From the NCBI RefSeq assembly GCF_037026685.1, contig NZ_JBANET010000004.1:186001-250000 (forward strand): DNA of 64,000 nucleotides. The letters run 5' to 3'. Below, piece after piece: positions 36,625 to 45,201 of this stretch. A program made the translations under genes and the position numbers. The notes under the pieces were generated by a model that worked only from the letters and a program-made list of their open reading frames with translations, was not told the origin of the DNA and made no database searches. Source of the stretch: Orrella sp037026685 (GTDB lineage: Bacteria > Pseudomonadota > Gammaproteobacteria > Burkholderiales > Burkholderiaceae_B). Each line of letters starts with the position of its first letter. Position 1 is the first letter of the stretch.

Positions 36625-37866
36625 ATGGCCATTACCGACGTTGTTGTCCCCCAACTGTCCGAATCGGTGTCCGAAGCGACCCTGCTCACCTGGAAGAAGC
36701 AGCCTGGCGCGGCGGTCGAAGCCGATGAAATCCTGATCGAGATCGAGACCGACAAGGTCGTGCTCGAAGTGCCCGCGCCCCAGGCAGGCGTGCTGTCCGA
36801 AATCGTCAAGGGCGACGGCAGCACCGTGACCTCCGGCGAAGTCATCGCCCGCATCGACACCGAGGCCAAGGCGGCGGCCCAGCCCGCCACGGCGCCGGCT
36901 GCCGAAGCGCCCAAGGCCGCCACCGAAGCCGCTGCCGCCCCCGCGCCGCAACAGCAGGCCGCCTCCGCAGCCAAGTCCTCGGCCTCGACCGCCGCCTCGC
37001 CCGCAGCCGCCAAGATCCTGGCCGACAAGGGTGTGAACGCCGAAGACGTCCAAGGCACCGGCCGGGGCGGGCGCATCACCAAGGGCGACGCCCTGGCCGC
37101 GGGCGAAAGCAAGGCCGGCGCCCCGGCCGCGCCCGCCGCGCCCGCGCCCAGCCAGTCGCTGGACGGCCGCCCCGAGCAGCGCGTGGCCATGAGCCGCCTG
37201 CGCGCCCGCGTGGCCGAGCGCCTGCTGCAATCGCAACAGGAAAACGCCATTCTCACGACCTTCAACGAGGTCAACATGCAGGGCGTGATCGACCTGCGCA
37301 ACAAGTACAAGGAAAAGTTCGAGAAAGAGCACGGCGTCAAGCTGGGCTTCATGTCCTTCTTCGTCAAGGCCGCCGTGGCCGCGCTCAAGAAGTTCCCGCT
37401 GCTCAACGCCTCGGTGGATGGCAAGGACATCATCTACCACGGCTACTTCGACATCGGCATCGCCGTGGGCAGCCCGCGCGGCCTGGTGGTGCCCATCCTG
37501 CGCAACGCCGACCAGCTCACCATCGCCGAGATCGAGAAGCAGATCGGCGATTTCGGCAAGCGCGCGGCCGAGGGCAAGCTGGGCCTGGAAGAGCTGACCG
37601 GCGGCACGTTCTCGATCTCCAACGGCGGCGTGTTCGGCTCGATGCTGTCCACCCCCATCATCAACCCGCCGCAGTCGGCCATCCTGGGCGTGCACGCCAC
37701 CCGCGAACGCCCCGTGGTCGAGAACGGCCAGATCGTGATCCGCCCCATCAACTACCTGGCCCTGTCCTACGACCATCGCATCATCGATGGCCGCGAAGCG
37801 GTGCTGGGCCTGGTGGCCATGAAGGAAGCGCTGGAAGATCCGCAGCGTCTGCTGCTGGACCTGTAA
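36625..37866 (+). CDS. odhB: Dihydrolipoyllysine succinyltransferase (E2 of 2-oxoglutarate dehydrogenase)
   Basis: A 413-residue core enzyme. Lipoyl domain at residues 1-80 with the lipoylated lysine K44 in IETDKVVLEVP; alanine/proline-rich linker about 80-115; peripheral-subunit-binding domain about 120-158 (AKILADKGVNAEDVQGTGRG); second linker; catalytic domain from about 175 with LSYDHRIIDGREAVLGL holding the catalytic histidine and aspartate. The ATG at 36625 fits the family start MAITDVVVPQLSESV. Lies between odhA and lpdA. Confidence 0.97.
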   Translation: MAITDVVVPQLSESVSEATLLTWKKQPGAAVEADEILIEIETDKVVLEVPAPQAGVLSEIVKGDGSTVTSGEVIARIDTEAKAAAQPATAPAAEAPKAATEAAAAPAPQQQAASAAKSSASTAASPAAAKILADKGVNAEDVQGTGRGGRITKGDALAAGESKAGAPAAPAAPAPSQSLDGRPEQRVAMSRLRARVAERLLQSQQENAILTTFNEVNMQGVIDLRNKYKEKFEKEHGVKLGFMSFFVKAAVAALKKFPLLNASVDGKDIIYHGYFDIGIAVGSPRGLVVPILRNADQLTIAEIEKQIGDFGKRAAEGKLGLEELTGGTFSISNGGVFGSMLSTPIINPPQSAILGVHATRERPVVENGQIVIRPINYLALSYDHRIIDGREAVLGLVAMKEALEDPQRLLLDL

Positions 37867-37884
37867 TCATTGCCAAGGAACATC

Positions 37885-39312
37885 ATGTCCAAACAGTTTG
37901 ACGTAGTCGTGATCGGCGCCGGTCCTGGCGGTTACATCGCCGCCATCCGCGCCGCCCAGCTGGGCATGTCGGTGGCCTGCATCGACGCCTGGCAGAACGG
38001 CCAGGGCGGCCCGGCTCCCGGCGGCACGTGCACCAACGTCGGGTGCATACCCTCGAAGGCGCTGCTGCAGTCGTCCGAGCATTTCGAGCAGGCCAACCAC
38101 CACTTCGCCGACCACGGTATCGAGGTCAAGGGCGTGAGCATCAAGGTCGACAAGATGGTCGGCCGCAAGAACGCCGTGGTCAAGCAGAACAACGAAGGCA
38201 TCCTGTACCTGTTCAAGAAGAACAAGGTCACCTTCTTCCACGGCAAGGGCGCCTTCGGCGGCCAGGTCGAGGGCGGCTGGTCGGTCAAGGTCAGCGGCAC
38301 CACCGAGGAAGAGCTCGTGGCCAAGCACGTGATCGTGGCCACCGGTTCGTCGGCGCGCGAGCTGCCGGGCCTGCCCTTCGACGAGAAGCAGGTGCTGTCC
38401 AACGACGGCGCGCTGAACATCGAGGCCGTGCCCAAGAAGCTGGGCGTGATCGGCGCCGGCGTGATCGGCCTGGAAATGGGCAGCGTGTGGCGCCGCCTGG
38501 GTGCGGAAGTCACCGTGCTCGAAGCCATGCCCGAGTTCCTGGCCGCGGCCGACCAGCAGGTCGCCAAGGAGGCCCTGAAGGTCTTCACCAAGCAGGGCCT
38601 GGACATCAAGCTGGGCGTCAAGCTGGGCGAGATCAAGACTTCGGCCAAGCAGGTGACCGTGCCCTATACCGACAGCGCGGGCGCCGAGCAGAAGCTGGTG
38701 GTGGACAAGCTGATCGTCTCGATCGGCCGGGTGCCCTATACCGGCGGCCTGAACGCCGAGGCGGTGGGCCTGAAGCTCGACGAGCGCGGCTTTGTCGTCG
38801 TGGACGAAGACTGCAAGACCAACCTGGCCAATGTCTGGGCGGTGGGCGACGTGGTGCGCGGCCCCATGCTTGCGCACAAGGCCGAGGAAGAGGGCGTGGC
38901 GGTGGCCGAACGCATCGCCGGCCAGCACGGCCACGTCAACTTCGCCACGATCCCGTGGGTGATCTACACCTCGCCGGAAATCGCGTGGGTGGGCCAGACC
39001 GAGCAGCAGCTCAAGAAGGACGGCCGCGAATACAAGGCCGGCAGCTTCCCCTTCCTGGCCAACGGACGCGCCCGCGCGCTGGGAGACACCACGGGCTTCG
39101 TCAAGGTGCTGGCCGACGCCAAGACCGACGAGGTGCTGGGCGTGCACATCGTCGGCCCCATGGCCTCCGAGCTGATCTCCGAGGCGGTCACCATCATGGA
39201 GTTCCGCGGCGCCGCCGAGGACATCGCCCGCATCTGCCATGCGCATCCGACCCTGTCCGAGGCCATGAAGGAAGCCGCGCTGGCGGTGGACAAGCGCACG
39301 CTGAACTTCTAA
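37885..39312 (+). CDS. lpdA: Dihydrolipoyl dehydrogenase (E3)
   Basis: A 475-residue flavoenzyme reoxidising dihydrolipoamide with NAD+. FAD motif VVVIGAGPGGYIAAIRAAQ at 7-25; redox-active disulfide C49/C54 in GGTCTNVGCIPSK; NAD motif GVIGAGVIGLEMGSVWRR; catalytic C-terminal HAHPTLSEAMKEA. The ATG at 37885 follows AAGGAA. Third gene of the odh operon, 18 bp after odhB. The GC-rich dispersed repeat begins 23 bp after its stop. It could also serve pyruvate dehydrogenase, which is not encoded here. Confidence 0.97.
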   Translation: MSKQFDVVVIGAGPGGYIAAIRAAQLGMSVACIDAWQNGQGGPAPGGTCTNVGCIPSKALLQSSEHFEQANHHFADHGIEVKGVSIKVDKMVGRKNAVVKQNNEGILYLFKKNKVTFFHGKGAFGGQVEGGWSVKVSGTTEEELVAKHVIVATGSSARELPGLPFDEKQVLSNDGALNIEAVPKKLGVIGAGVIGLEMGSVWRRLGAEVTVLEAMPEFLAAADQQVAKEALKVFTKQGLDIKLGVKLGEIKTSAKQVTVPYTDSAGAEQKLVVDKLIVSIGRVPYTGGLNAEAVGLKLDERGFVVVDEDCKTNLANVWAVGDVVRGPMLAHKAEEEGVAVAERIAGQHGHVNFATIPWVIYTSPEIAWVGQTEQQLKKDGREYKAGSFPFLANGRARALGDTTGFVKVLADAKTDEVLGVHIVGPMASELISEAVTIMEFRGAAEDIARICHAHPTLSEAMKEAALAVDKRTLNF

Positions 39313-39335
39313 GGCCGCCCGGACGCACCCTTAAG

Positions 39336-39422
39336 AACCCCGGCCCGAGCGGGGCGCCGCGGAGCTGGCTTTGCCAGTCCGCGGGCGCGCCCCTGGGGAA
39401 GGCGCGTAAGCGTCTCGGGGGG
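39336..39422. repeat. GC-rich dispersed intergenic repeat, single unit
   Basis: An 87-bp unit starting AACCCCGGCCCGAGCGGGGC and ending TCTCGGGGGG, closely related to the copies at 22670-22827, with differences that mostly preserve the internal pairing. It fills the gap between lpdA and zapE. Confidence 0.75.
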
Positions 39423-39432
39423 ACTCCTCTTC

Positions 39433-40524
39433 ATGAATGTCCTCGACTACTATCACAAGGCCTTGAGCGAGCGCGGCTACGCGCCCGATGCGGCGCAGGG
39501 TGCCGCGATCGGGCGCCTGCAGCGTTTCTACGACGATTGGGTCGAGTTCAAGAAGCAGCGTGCCAATCGCATCAAGCGCCTGATCCGGCGTCCCGAGGTG
39601 CCGCGCGGCGTCTATATGTGGGGCGGCGTCGGGCGCGGCAAGAGCTTCCTGATGGACGCCTTCTACGCCACCGTGCCGGTGCAGCGCAAGGCGCGCCTGC
39701 ATTTCCACGAGTTCATGCGCGGCGTGCATCGAGAACTGGACGAGGTCAAGGGCACGTCCGATCCGCTGGACGAAGTGGCGCGCCGTATCGCCAAGCGTTA
39801 CCGGCTGATCTGCTTCGACGAGTTCCATGTCTCGGACGTGGCCGATGCGATGATTCTTTATCGGCTGCTGCTCAAGCTGTTCGAGAACGGGGTCTCGTTC
39901 GTGATGACCTCGAACTACGAGCCGTCCACGCTGTATCCCGAGGGCCTGCACCGCGACCGCATCCTGCCGGCGATCAAGCTGATCCAGGACCGCATGGACG
40001 TGATGAACGTGGACGCCGGCGTGGACTACCGGCGCCGCTCGCTCGAGCAGGTGCAAAGCTACCACCAGCCCCTGGACGAGGCGGCCGAGCAGGCCCTGTC
40101 CGAAGCCTTCGACCGGCTGGCCGACACCGCGCCGCAAGAGCCGGTGCTGCGCATCGAGCACCGCGAGATCCGGGCGCGCAAGCTGGCCGGCAGCGTGGTG
40201 TGGTTCGATTTCGCCACCTTGTGCGGCGGGCCGCGTTCGCAGAACGACTACCTGGAGCTGGCCAGCCGCTTCCATGCCGTGATCCTGTCCGGCGTGCCGC
40301 GCATGGCCCCGCGCCAGGCCTCGGAAGCCAGGCGCTTTACCTGGCTGGTGGACGTGTTCTACGACCACAAGGTCAAGCTGATCATGTCGGCCGAGTGCCC
40401 GCCCGAGGAGATCTACACCGAGGGCACGCTGGCCAACGAATTCCATCGGACGGTCTCGCGCATCCTGGAGATGCAGTCGCGCGAGTACCTGGAATCCGAA
40501 CGCCGGGCCGCCGCGGTGCTGTAG
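39433..40524 (+). CDS. zapE: Cell division ATPase ZapE (AFG1-like)
   Basis: A 363-residue P-loop ATPase of the AFG1/ZapE family. Walker A GGVGRGKS lies at 64-71 and Walker B LICFDEF at 125-131, followed by HVSDVADAMIL. In E. coli ZapE binds FtsZ at the division ring, while mitochondrial AFG1 acts on respiratory complexes. The conserved MWGGVGRGKSFLMD and SNYEPSTLYPEGLHRDR support the family. It lies 120 bp after lpdA, beyond the repeat, so it may be separately transcribed. Confidence 0.94.
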   Translation: MNVLDYYHKALSERGYAPDAAQGAAIGRLQRFYDDWVEFKKQRANRIKRLIRRPEVPRGVYMWGGVGRGKSFLMDAFYATVPVQRKARLHFHEFMRGVHRELDEVKGTSDPLDEVARRIAKRYRLICFDEFHVSDVADAMILYRLLLKLFENGVSFVMTSNYEPSTLYPEGLHRDRILPAIKLIQDRMDVMNVDAGVDYRRRSLEQVQSYHQPLDEAAEQALSEAFDRLADTAPQEPVLRIEHREIRARKLAGSVVWFDFATLCGGPRSQNDYLELASRFHAVILSGVPRMAPRQASEARRFTWLVDVFYDHKVKLIMSAECPPEEIYTEGTLANEFHRTVSRILEMQSREYLESERRAAAVL

Positions 40525-40653
40525 GCCATCCCGCCGCGCCCGGGCGGGCCCCCGGCGGCAAGAAAAAATTGGCCGCGATCCAATAAAAACCCGTTCGACA
40601 CCCGCGCCTGCCCGGGCAGATACTGTGCTCCATCCAAACAGGGGGCCAGCATC

Positions 40654-41553
40654 GTGGTGCAGATTATTCCTTTCGAAAACGGTTTCGGCGCGGACGTGGC
40701 CGGCATATCGCCGCAACTGGAAGTCAGCGACGACCAGTTCCGGCTCATCGAGCAGGCTTGGCTGCGCCATAGCATCCTGCGCTTTCGGGGCCTGGACCTG
40801 ACGCCGGCGCAGCACATCGCCTTTACCCGTCGCTTCGGCCCGCTGCATGTCATGACGCCGCTGAAGTTCAATCTCGAGGGCTATCCAGAGGTCTTCGTGG
40901 TGTCCAATGCCAGCAAGGAGGATCCGGCACGGCCGGCCCCCGTCGATGCGGCGGGCGAGGCGGGCCTGCGGCGCGCCGGCGAGGGCTTTCATACCGACGG
41001 CGAGGACAAGCGCGTTCCCAATGCCGGTTCGCTGCTGTATGCGCGCCGGGTGCCGCCCGAGCGCGGCGATACCTTGTTCGTGGACATGTACGCCGCCTAC
41101 GAGGCCTTGCCGGCCAACGTCAAGCAAGCCATTGCCGGGCGGCGCGCCCGCTACAGCCGGATAGACCTGCATGCCGTGCACTATCCCTATATGGAGCCGC
41201 TGACCGAGGAGCAAAAGCGGGAGCGGCCCGACGTGTTCCATCCGCTGGCGCGCGAGCATCCGCGCAGCGGACGCACGGCGCTGTACATCGGCCGCTGGGC
41301 GGTTGACGTCGAAGGCCTGCCGCCCGAGGAAGGACGCAGGCTCATTGCCTATCTGCAGCAGTTCGCGCAGCAGCCGCGTTTCATTTTCCGCCAGCAATGG
41401 TTGCCGGGCGATGCCGTGTTGTGGGACAACCGTTGTACGCAGCATTGCGCCACCGGCTTCGATGACGGGAAATACGTCCGCACCATGTACCGCACGACGC
41501 TGGAGGGCGAACCGCCGCGCATGGCCGTCGTCCCCGCAGGCATTGCGCTCTAG
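40654..41553 (+). CDS. TauD/TfdA family Fe(II)/2-oxoglutarate dioxygenase
   Basis: A 299-residue enzyme with the double-stranded beta-helix iron site: HTD in GEGFHTDGEDKR near residue 111 and the distal histidine in WDNRCTQHCATG near 265, followed by the 2-oxoglutarate-binding arginine in YVRTMYRTTLEG. N-terminal GFGADVAGISPQLEVSD is typical. The start is GTG at 40654, eight bases after AGGGGG. It is followed by LysR, nitrilase, RraA-like and Bug genes on the same strand, suggesting a catabolic unit. The substrate is unknown (taurine itself is not implied). Confidence 0.9.
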   Translation: MVQIIPFENGFGADVAGISPQLEVSDDQFRLIEQAWLRHSILRFRGLDLTPAQHIAFTRRFGPLHVMTPLKFNLEGYPEVFVVSNASKEDPARPAPVDAAGEAGLRRAGEGFHTDGEDKRVPNAGSLLYARRVPPERGDTLFVDMYAAYEALPANVKQAIAGRRARYSRIDLHAVHYPYMEPLTEEQKRERPDVFHPLAREHPRSGRTALYIGRWAVDVEGLPPEEGRRLIAYLQQFAQQPRFIFRQQWLPGDAVLWDNRCTQHCATGFDDGKYVRTMYRTTLEGEPPRMAVVPAGIAL

Positions 41554-41603
41554 GTCCGGATGGGCGGCCACCGGCCCGACCTGGCGCATCACGAGAGAGC
41601 CGC

Positions 41604-42557
41604 ATGAACCTCAGATTTCTGGAAACCGTGTTGTGGCTGGCGCGGCTGCGCAGCATCAAGGCCACCGCCGACAAGCTGTGCATTACGCAGACCGCCGTGT
41701 CCAATCGCATCTCCGCCATCGAGCAGGACCTGAGCGTGAGGCTGTTCGAGCGCTCGGACGAAGGCTTCATGCCGACGCCGGCCGGCCTGCGTTTCCTGGA
41801 GCGGGCCCAGGACATCGTCCAGGCCTGCCACCTGCTGCGCCGGGAGATGCTGGACCCGGGCCAGTTGCGGGGCCACGTGCGGCTGGGCGCGGTCAGCACG
41901 CTGGTGCCCACCGTCCTGCCGGCGCTGGTGCGCACGGTGCGCGAGGACTTTCCCCATGTCTCGCTGAGCGTGACGACCGACTTGCCGGACCGGCTGCTCA
42001 GGGAGATGCAGGCGGGCAAGCTGGACATGCTGCTGGTGTCCAGTCCGCCGGTGCTGGGCCCGGAGTTCGAGATCACGCCGCTGTGCTCGTTTTCCATGCA
42101 TTTCGTGGCCAGTCCCGCGCTGGGAATCGACACCTCGCGGCCCTTGACGCCGCAGGAGCTGGCCCAGCATCCCATCATCGGCTATCCGCCGGGCTCGCCT
42201 TCGCAGGCGCGCATCGATGCCTATTTCGCCGACCACGCGCAACAGACCGTGGTCATCCATGCCTCGGCCACCCTGCCTACCAATGTGCAGATGGTGGCGG
42301 CCGGCGTGGGCATTGCGCCCGTGCCGTGGGCCGCGGTGCGCCGGGAGATCGAGCAGGGCACGCTGGTGGCCCTGCCTGCGGCCAAGCCGCCGGTGCCCGT
42401 GCATTACGTGGCCGCTTTTGCGCGCGAAGGCCAAAGCGAACTGCCTCGGGCGGTGTCGGCGCTGGCCCGGCAGGCCGCCGCCCTGTATTGCGAGAGCGCC
42501 GATCCGGCGTGGGCCTGGGCCAGCCAGGACGACGATTCCACACAGGAGCACCCATGA
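41604..42557 (+). CDS. LysR family transcriptional regulator
   Basis: A 317-residue LysR regulator. The HTH is at about 3-62 (NLRFLETVLWLARLRSIKAT, then LCITQTAVSNRISAIEQDLS), followed by the two-lobed ligand-binding domain. It lies downstream of the dioxygenase in the same direction and overlaps the nitrilase start by 4 bases (ATGA), so unlike most LysR genes it is placed inside the unit it probably controls. The inducer is unknown. Confidence 0.93.
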   Translation: MNLRFLETVLWLARLRSIKATADKLCITQTAVSNRISAIEQDLSVRLFERSDEGFMPTPAGLRFLERAQDIVQACHLLRREMLDPGQLRGHVRLGAVSTLVPTVLPALVRTVREDFPHVSLSVTTDLPDRLLREMQAGKLDMLLVSSPPVLGPEFEITPLCSFSMHFVASPALGIDTSRPLTPQELAQHPIIGYPPGSPSQARIDAYFADHAQQTVVIHASATLPTNVQMVAAGVGIAPVPWAAVRREIEQGTLVALPAAKPPVPVHYVAAFAREGQSELPRAVSALARQAAALYCESADPAWAWASQDDDSTQEHP

Positions 42558-43369
42558 GGGTTTCATTGATACAGACCAACGGCCTGTCGGACAAGCACGC
42601 CAGCTTGCAGGCCGCCGAGCGCCTGGCGCGCCGCGCCATCGAAAGGGACCGGCCGCGCCTGGTGATGTTTCCGGAACATTTCGACTGGTCCGGCGGAACC
42701 GTGGCCGAGAAGGTGGCGGCTGGCGAGCCCGAGCGGGACGGGCCGGCCTATGCGATGTGCCAGGGCCTGGCGCGCGAGTTCGGCATCTATGTCCATACCG
42801 GCAGCTTCTACGAGCAGAGCGGGCGCGGCGACAAGGTCTACAACACCTCGGTGGTGTTCGACCCCCAGGGCCGCGAGATCGCGCGCTACCGCAAGATCCA
42901 TATGTTCGACATCGTCACGCCCGACGGCATGCGCTATGGCGAGTCCGATGCCGTGGCGCCGGGCAGCGAGGTGGTGGTGGCGCAGGTCGACGGTGTGCGC
43001 GTGGGCCTGGCGATCTGCTATGACCTGCGCTTTCCCGAGCTGTTCCAGCGGCTGGTGCGCGAAGGCGCGCAAGTCATCGTCCTGCCGGCGGCCTTCACCC
43101 TGCAGACCGGCAAGGACCACTGGGAAGTACTGTGCCGGGCGCGCGCCATCGAGACGCAGTGCCACTTCCTGGCCTGCGGCCAGTTCGGGCCGTTCAGCCA
43201 GGGCGGCCAGACGCGCCACAACTACGGCCATTCGCTGGTGTGCGACCCCTGGGGCCACGTTATCGCCAAGGCCAGCGACGGCGAAGGCCATGTCTCGGCA
43301 TGGCTGGACATGGACCGCGTTGCCCAGGTGCGCCAGCAGATTCCGCTTGAACAACACAAGGTGCTGTGA
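42554..43369 (+). CDS. Carbon-nitrogen hydrolase (nitrilase superfamily amidase)
   Basis: A 271-residue enzyme of the nitrilase superfamily with the full catalytic triad: E41 (MFPEHF), K114 (RYRKIHMFD) and C155 (AICYDLRFPE). The sequence resembles the Nit/omega-amidase-like branch that hydrolyses amides or deaminated glutathione. It overlaps the LysR stop by 4 bases and is followed by the RraA-like gene with a one-base overlap, so all three are translationally coupled. The substrate cannot be fixed from sequence. Confidence 0.92.
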   Translation: MRVSLIQTNGLSDKHASLQAAERLARRAIERDRPRLVMFPEHFDWSGGTVAEKVAAGEPERDGPAYAMCQGLAREFGIYVHTGSFYEQSGRGDKVYNTSVVFDPQGREIARYRKIHMFDIVTPDGMRYGESDAVAPGSEVVVAQVDGVRVGLAICYDLRFPELFQRLVREGAQVIVLPAAFTLQTGKDHWEVLCRARAIETQCHFLACGQFGPFSQGGQTRHNYGHSLVCDPWGHVIAKASDGEGHVSAWLDMDRVAQVRQQIPLEQHKVL

Positions 43370-44040
43370 TGAAAAAGTACGTTATCGGACCCATGCCCGG
43401 CCCGCTGGACCCGCAGGTGCCCGCGCAACTGGCCCCGGTGCAGACGGCCACGGTGGGGCATGTCCGCCACTGGGGCTTCATGAGCCCGGCCATCCGCCCG
43501 CTCGACCACCGCAGGAAGGTCGTCGGCCGCGCCATCACCCTGGCGCTGCCGGCCCAGGATTCCACGCTGCTGCATCACGCGCTGGGCCTGATCGGGCCGG
43601 GCGACGTGCTGGTCATCGACCGCCTGGGTGATCGCAAGCACGCCTGCCTGGGCGGCGGCGTGACGCAGGCCGCGGTGGCGGCGGGCGCGGCCGGGGCGGT
43701 GGTCGACGGCATGTGTACCGATCCTTCCGAGATCGCGGGCCTGGATTTTCCCGTCTGGTGCCGGGGCATCTCGCCCATCACGACCCGCATCTACGACCTG
43801 GCCGGGATGTTGAACATGCCGGTTTCCTGCGGCGGCGTGGTGGTCAACCCTGGCGATGTGGTGCTGGCCGACGAGAACGGCGTGCTGGTGCTGCCGCCGC
43901 AGGACGTGGACGAGGTGGCGCGCTGGGCGCTGGCCAAGCAGGCAAGGCAGGAAGAGAACGCGGCCAGCATCGCACGGGGCGCTCGCCTGGGCGAGCTCTC
44001 GGGGGCCAGCGCCCACGTGCTGCGCGCCATGCAAGGCTGA
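43369..44040 (+). CDS. RraA-like / HMG-CHA aldolase family protein with altered motif
   Basis: A 223-residue protein of the RraA/4-hydroxy-4-methyl-2-oxoglutarate aldolase family: GPGDVLVIDRLGDRKHACLGGG at 76-97 and AGAVVDGMCTDP at 108-119 in the standard positions, then GVVVNPGDVVLADENGVLVLP. In metal-dependent aldolases of this family the second motif reads DGxxRD; here the arginine is threonine (T117), so aldolase activity is doubtful. Cotranslated with the amidase (ATG shares its A with the amidase TGA). A role in degrading a branched oxo-acid, or as a binding protein, is possible. Confidence 0.85.
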   Translation: MKKYVIGPMPGPLDPQVPAQLAPVQTATVGHVRHWGFMSPAIRPLDHRRKVVGRAITLALPAQDSTLLHHALGLIGPGDVLVIDRLGDRKHACLGGGVTQAAVAAGAAGAVVDGMCTDPSEIAGLDFPVWCRGISPITTRIYDLAGMLNMPVSCGGVVVNPGDVVLADENGVLVLPPQDVDEVARWALAKQARQEENAASIARGARLGELSGASAHVLRAMQG

Positions 44041-44144
44041 ACCGCGCGGAACAGCTTTCAGGAGGCGGGACGGCAGCCCGTCCCGGAGGCGACCGGACCA
44101 GGGGCACGCAGACCCCGTTTCATTCAAAGCAAGGGGAATCAACC

Positions 44145-45134
44145 ATGTTCGTTCGAATCATGCGCGCATGCGCGCGCCACAGCATCCTGGCCGCAGTGGC
44201 CGCCGCGCTGGCGTCGGCGCCGGCCCAGGCCGCCTGGCCGGATCGGCCGCTGCGCATCATCGTGCCGTTTCCGCCAGGCAATTCCTCGGACGTCTCCATG
44301 CGCCTGATCGCCGAGAAGCTGGGCGCCGCGCTGGGGCAGGCCGTCGTCGTCGAGAACCGCACCGGGGCAGGCGGGGTCATCGGGACCGACTATGCGGCCA
44401 AGCAGCCGGCCGACGGCTACACGCTGGCCATGGGCTCGACCGGCCCCATGTCCATCGCCCAGTGGCTGCGGCCTGGCACCGTCCCTTACCACGCCGCCGA
44501 GGATTTCGTGCCCGTGGCCGCGGTCGCCTGGGCGCCGCAGGTGCTGGTGGTGCGCGCCGACTATCCGGTTTCGGATTTCAAATCCTTCATGGCCTACGCC
44601 AAGGAGCCGGGCCGGCGGCTGGCGTTCGGCTCTTCGGGCAACGGCACCACGCCCCACCTGGTCATCTCGCAGATGCTGAACCAGGCGGGCATCCAGGCCA
44701 CGCACGTGCCCTACCGGGGCGGCGTGCAGGCCGCCACCGACCTGGTGGGCGGGCAGGTGGACTTCATCTCGGACAACGTGCCGGTGGTCAGCAGCCTGCT
44801 GCAGTCGGGCAAGGTCAAGCCGCTGGGCGTGACCGCCGCCCAGCGCATCTCCTCGCTGCCCGACATCCCGACCTTGCAGGAGCAGGGGCTGGACGGCTTC
44901 GACCTGCAGGGCTGGATATTGCTGCTGGCGCCGGCCGGCACGCCGCAGGACGCCCTCGATCGCCTGCGCAGCGAGACGGCCGCCTTGCTCAAGACCGAGG
45001 AAGTGCGCGAGCGGCTGAACGGGCTGGGGCTGGTGCCCATGGAAATGCCCATGGCCCGCTTGCAGGATTTCCTGGCCCAGGAGTCGGACAAGTGGAAGCA
45101 GGTGGTCGAGGTCTCGGGCGCGGCCGAGAATTGA
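44145..45134 (+). CDS. Bug family periplasmic solute-binding protein
   Basis: A 329-residue exported receptor. The signal peptide ends APAQA, and the mature protein begins AWPDRPLRIIVPFPPGNSSDVSMR with VVENRTGAGGVIGTDYA, both typical of the tripartite tricarboxylate receptor family. The ATG at 44145 is about nine bases after AAGGGG. It closes the dioxygenase-LysR-amidase-RraA run, 104 bp after the RraA-like gene, and so may bind the amide or acid that these enzymes use (inference). No membrane subunits nearby. Confidence 0.9.
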   Translation: MFVRIMRACARHSILAAVAAALASAPAQAAWPDRPLRIIVPFPPGNSSDVSMRLIAEKLGAALGQAVVVENRTGAGGVIGTDYAAKQPADGYTLAMGSTGPMSIAQWLRPGTVPYHAAEDFVPVAAVAWAPQVLVVRADYPVSDFKSFMAYAKEPGRRLAFGSSGNGTTPHLVISQMLNQAGIQATHVPYRGGVQAATDLVGGQVDFISDNVPVVSSLLQSGKVKPLGVTAAQRISSLPDIPTLQEQGLDGFDLQGWILLLAPAGTPQDALDRLRSETAALLKTEEVRERLNGLGLVPMEMPMARLQDFLAQESDKWKQVVEVSGAAEN

Positions 45135-45201
45135 ACCGGCCCGGACCGGCCGGCGCGCGCGGTAAACTGCGGGCTTTGTTTCCTACGCAGCCCGCGCGCC
45201 C

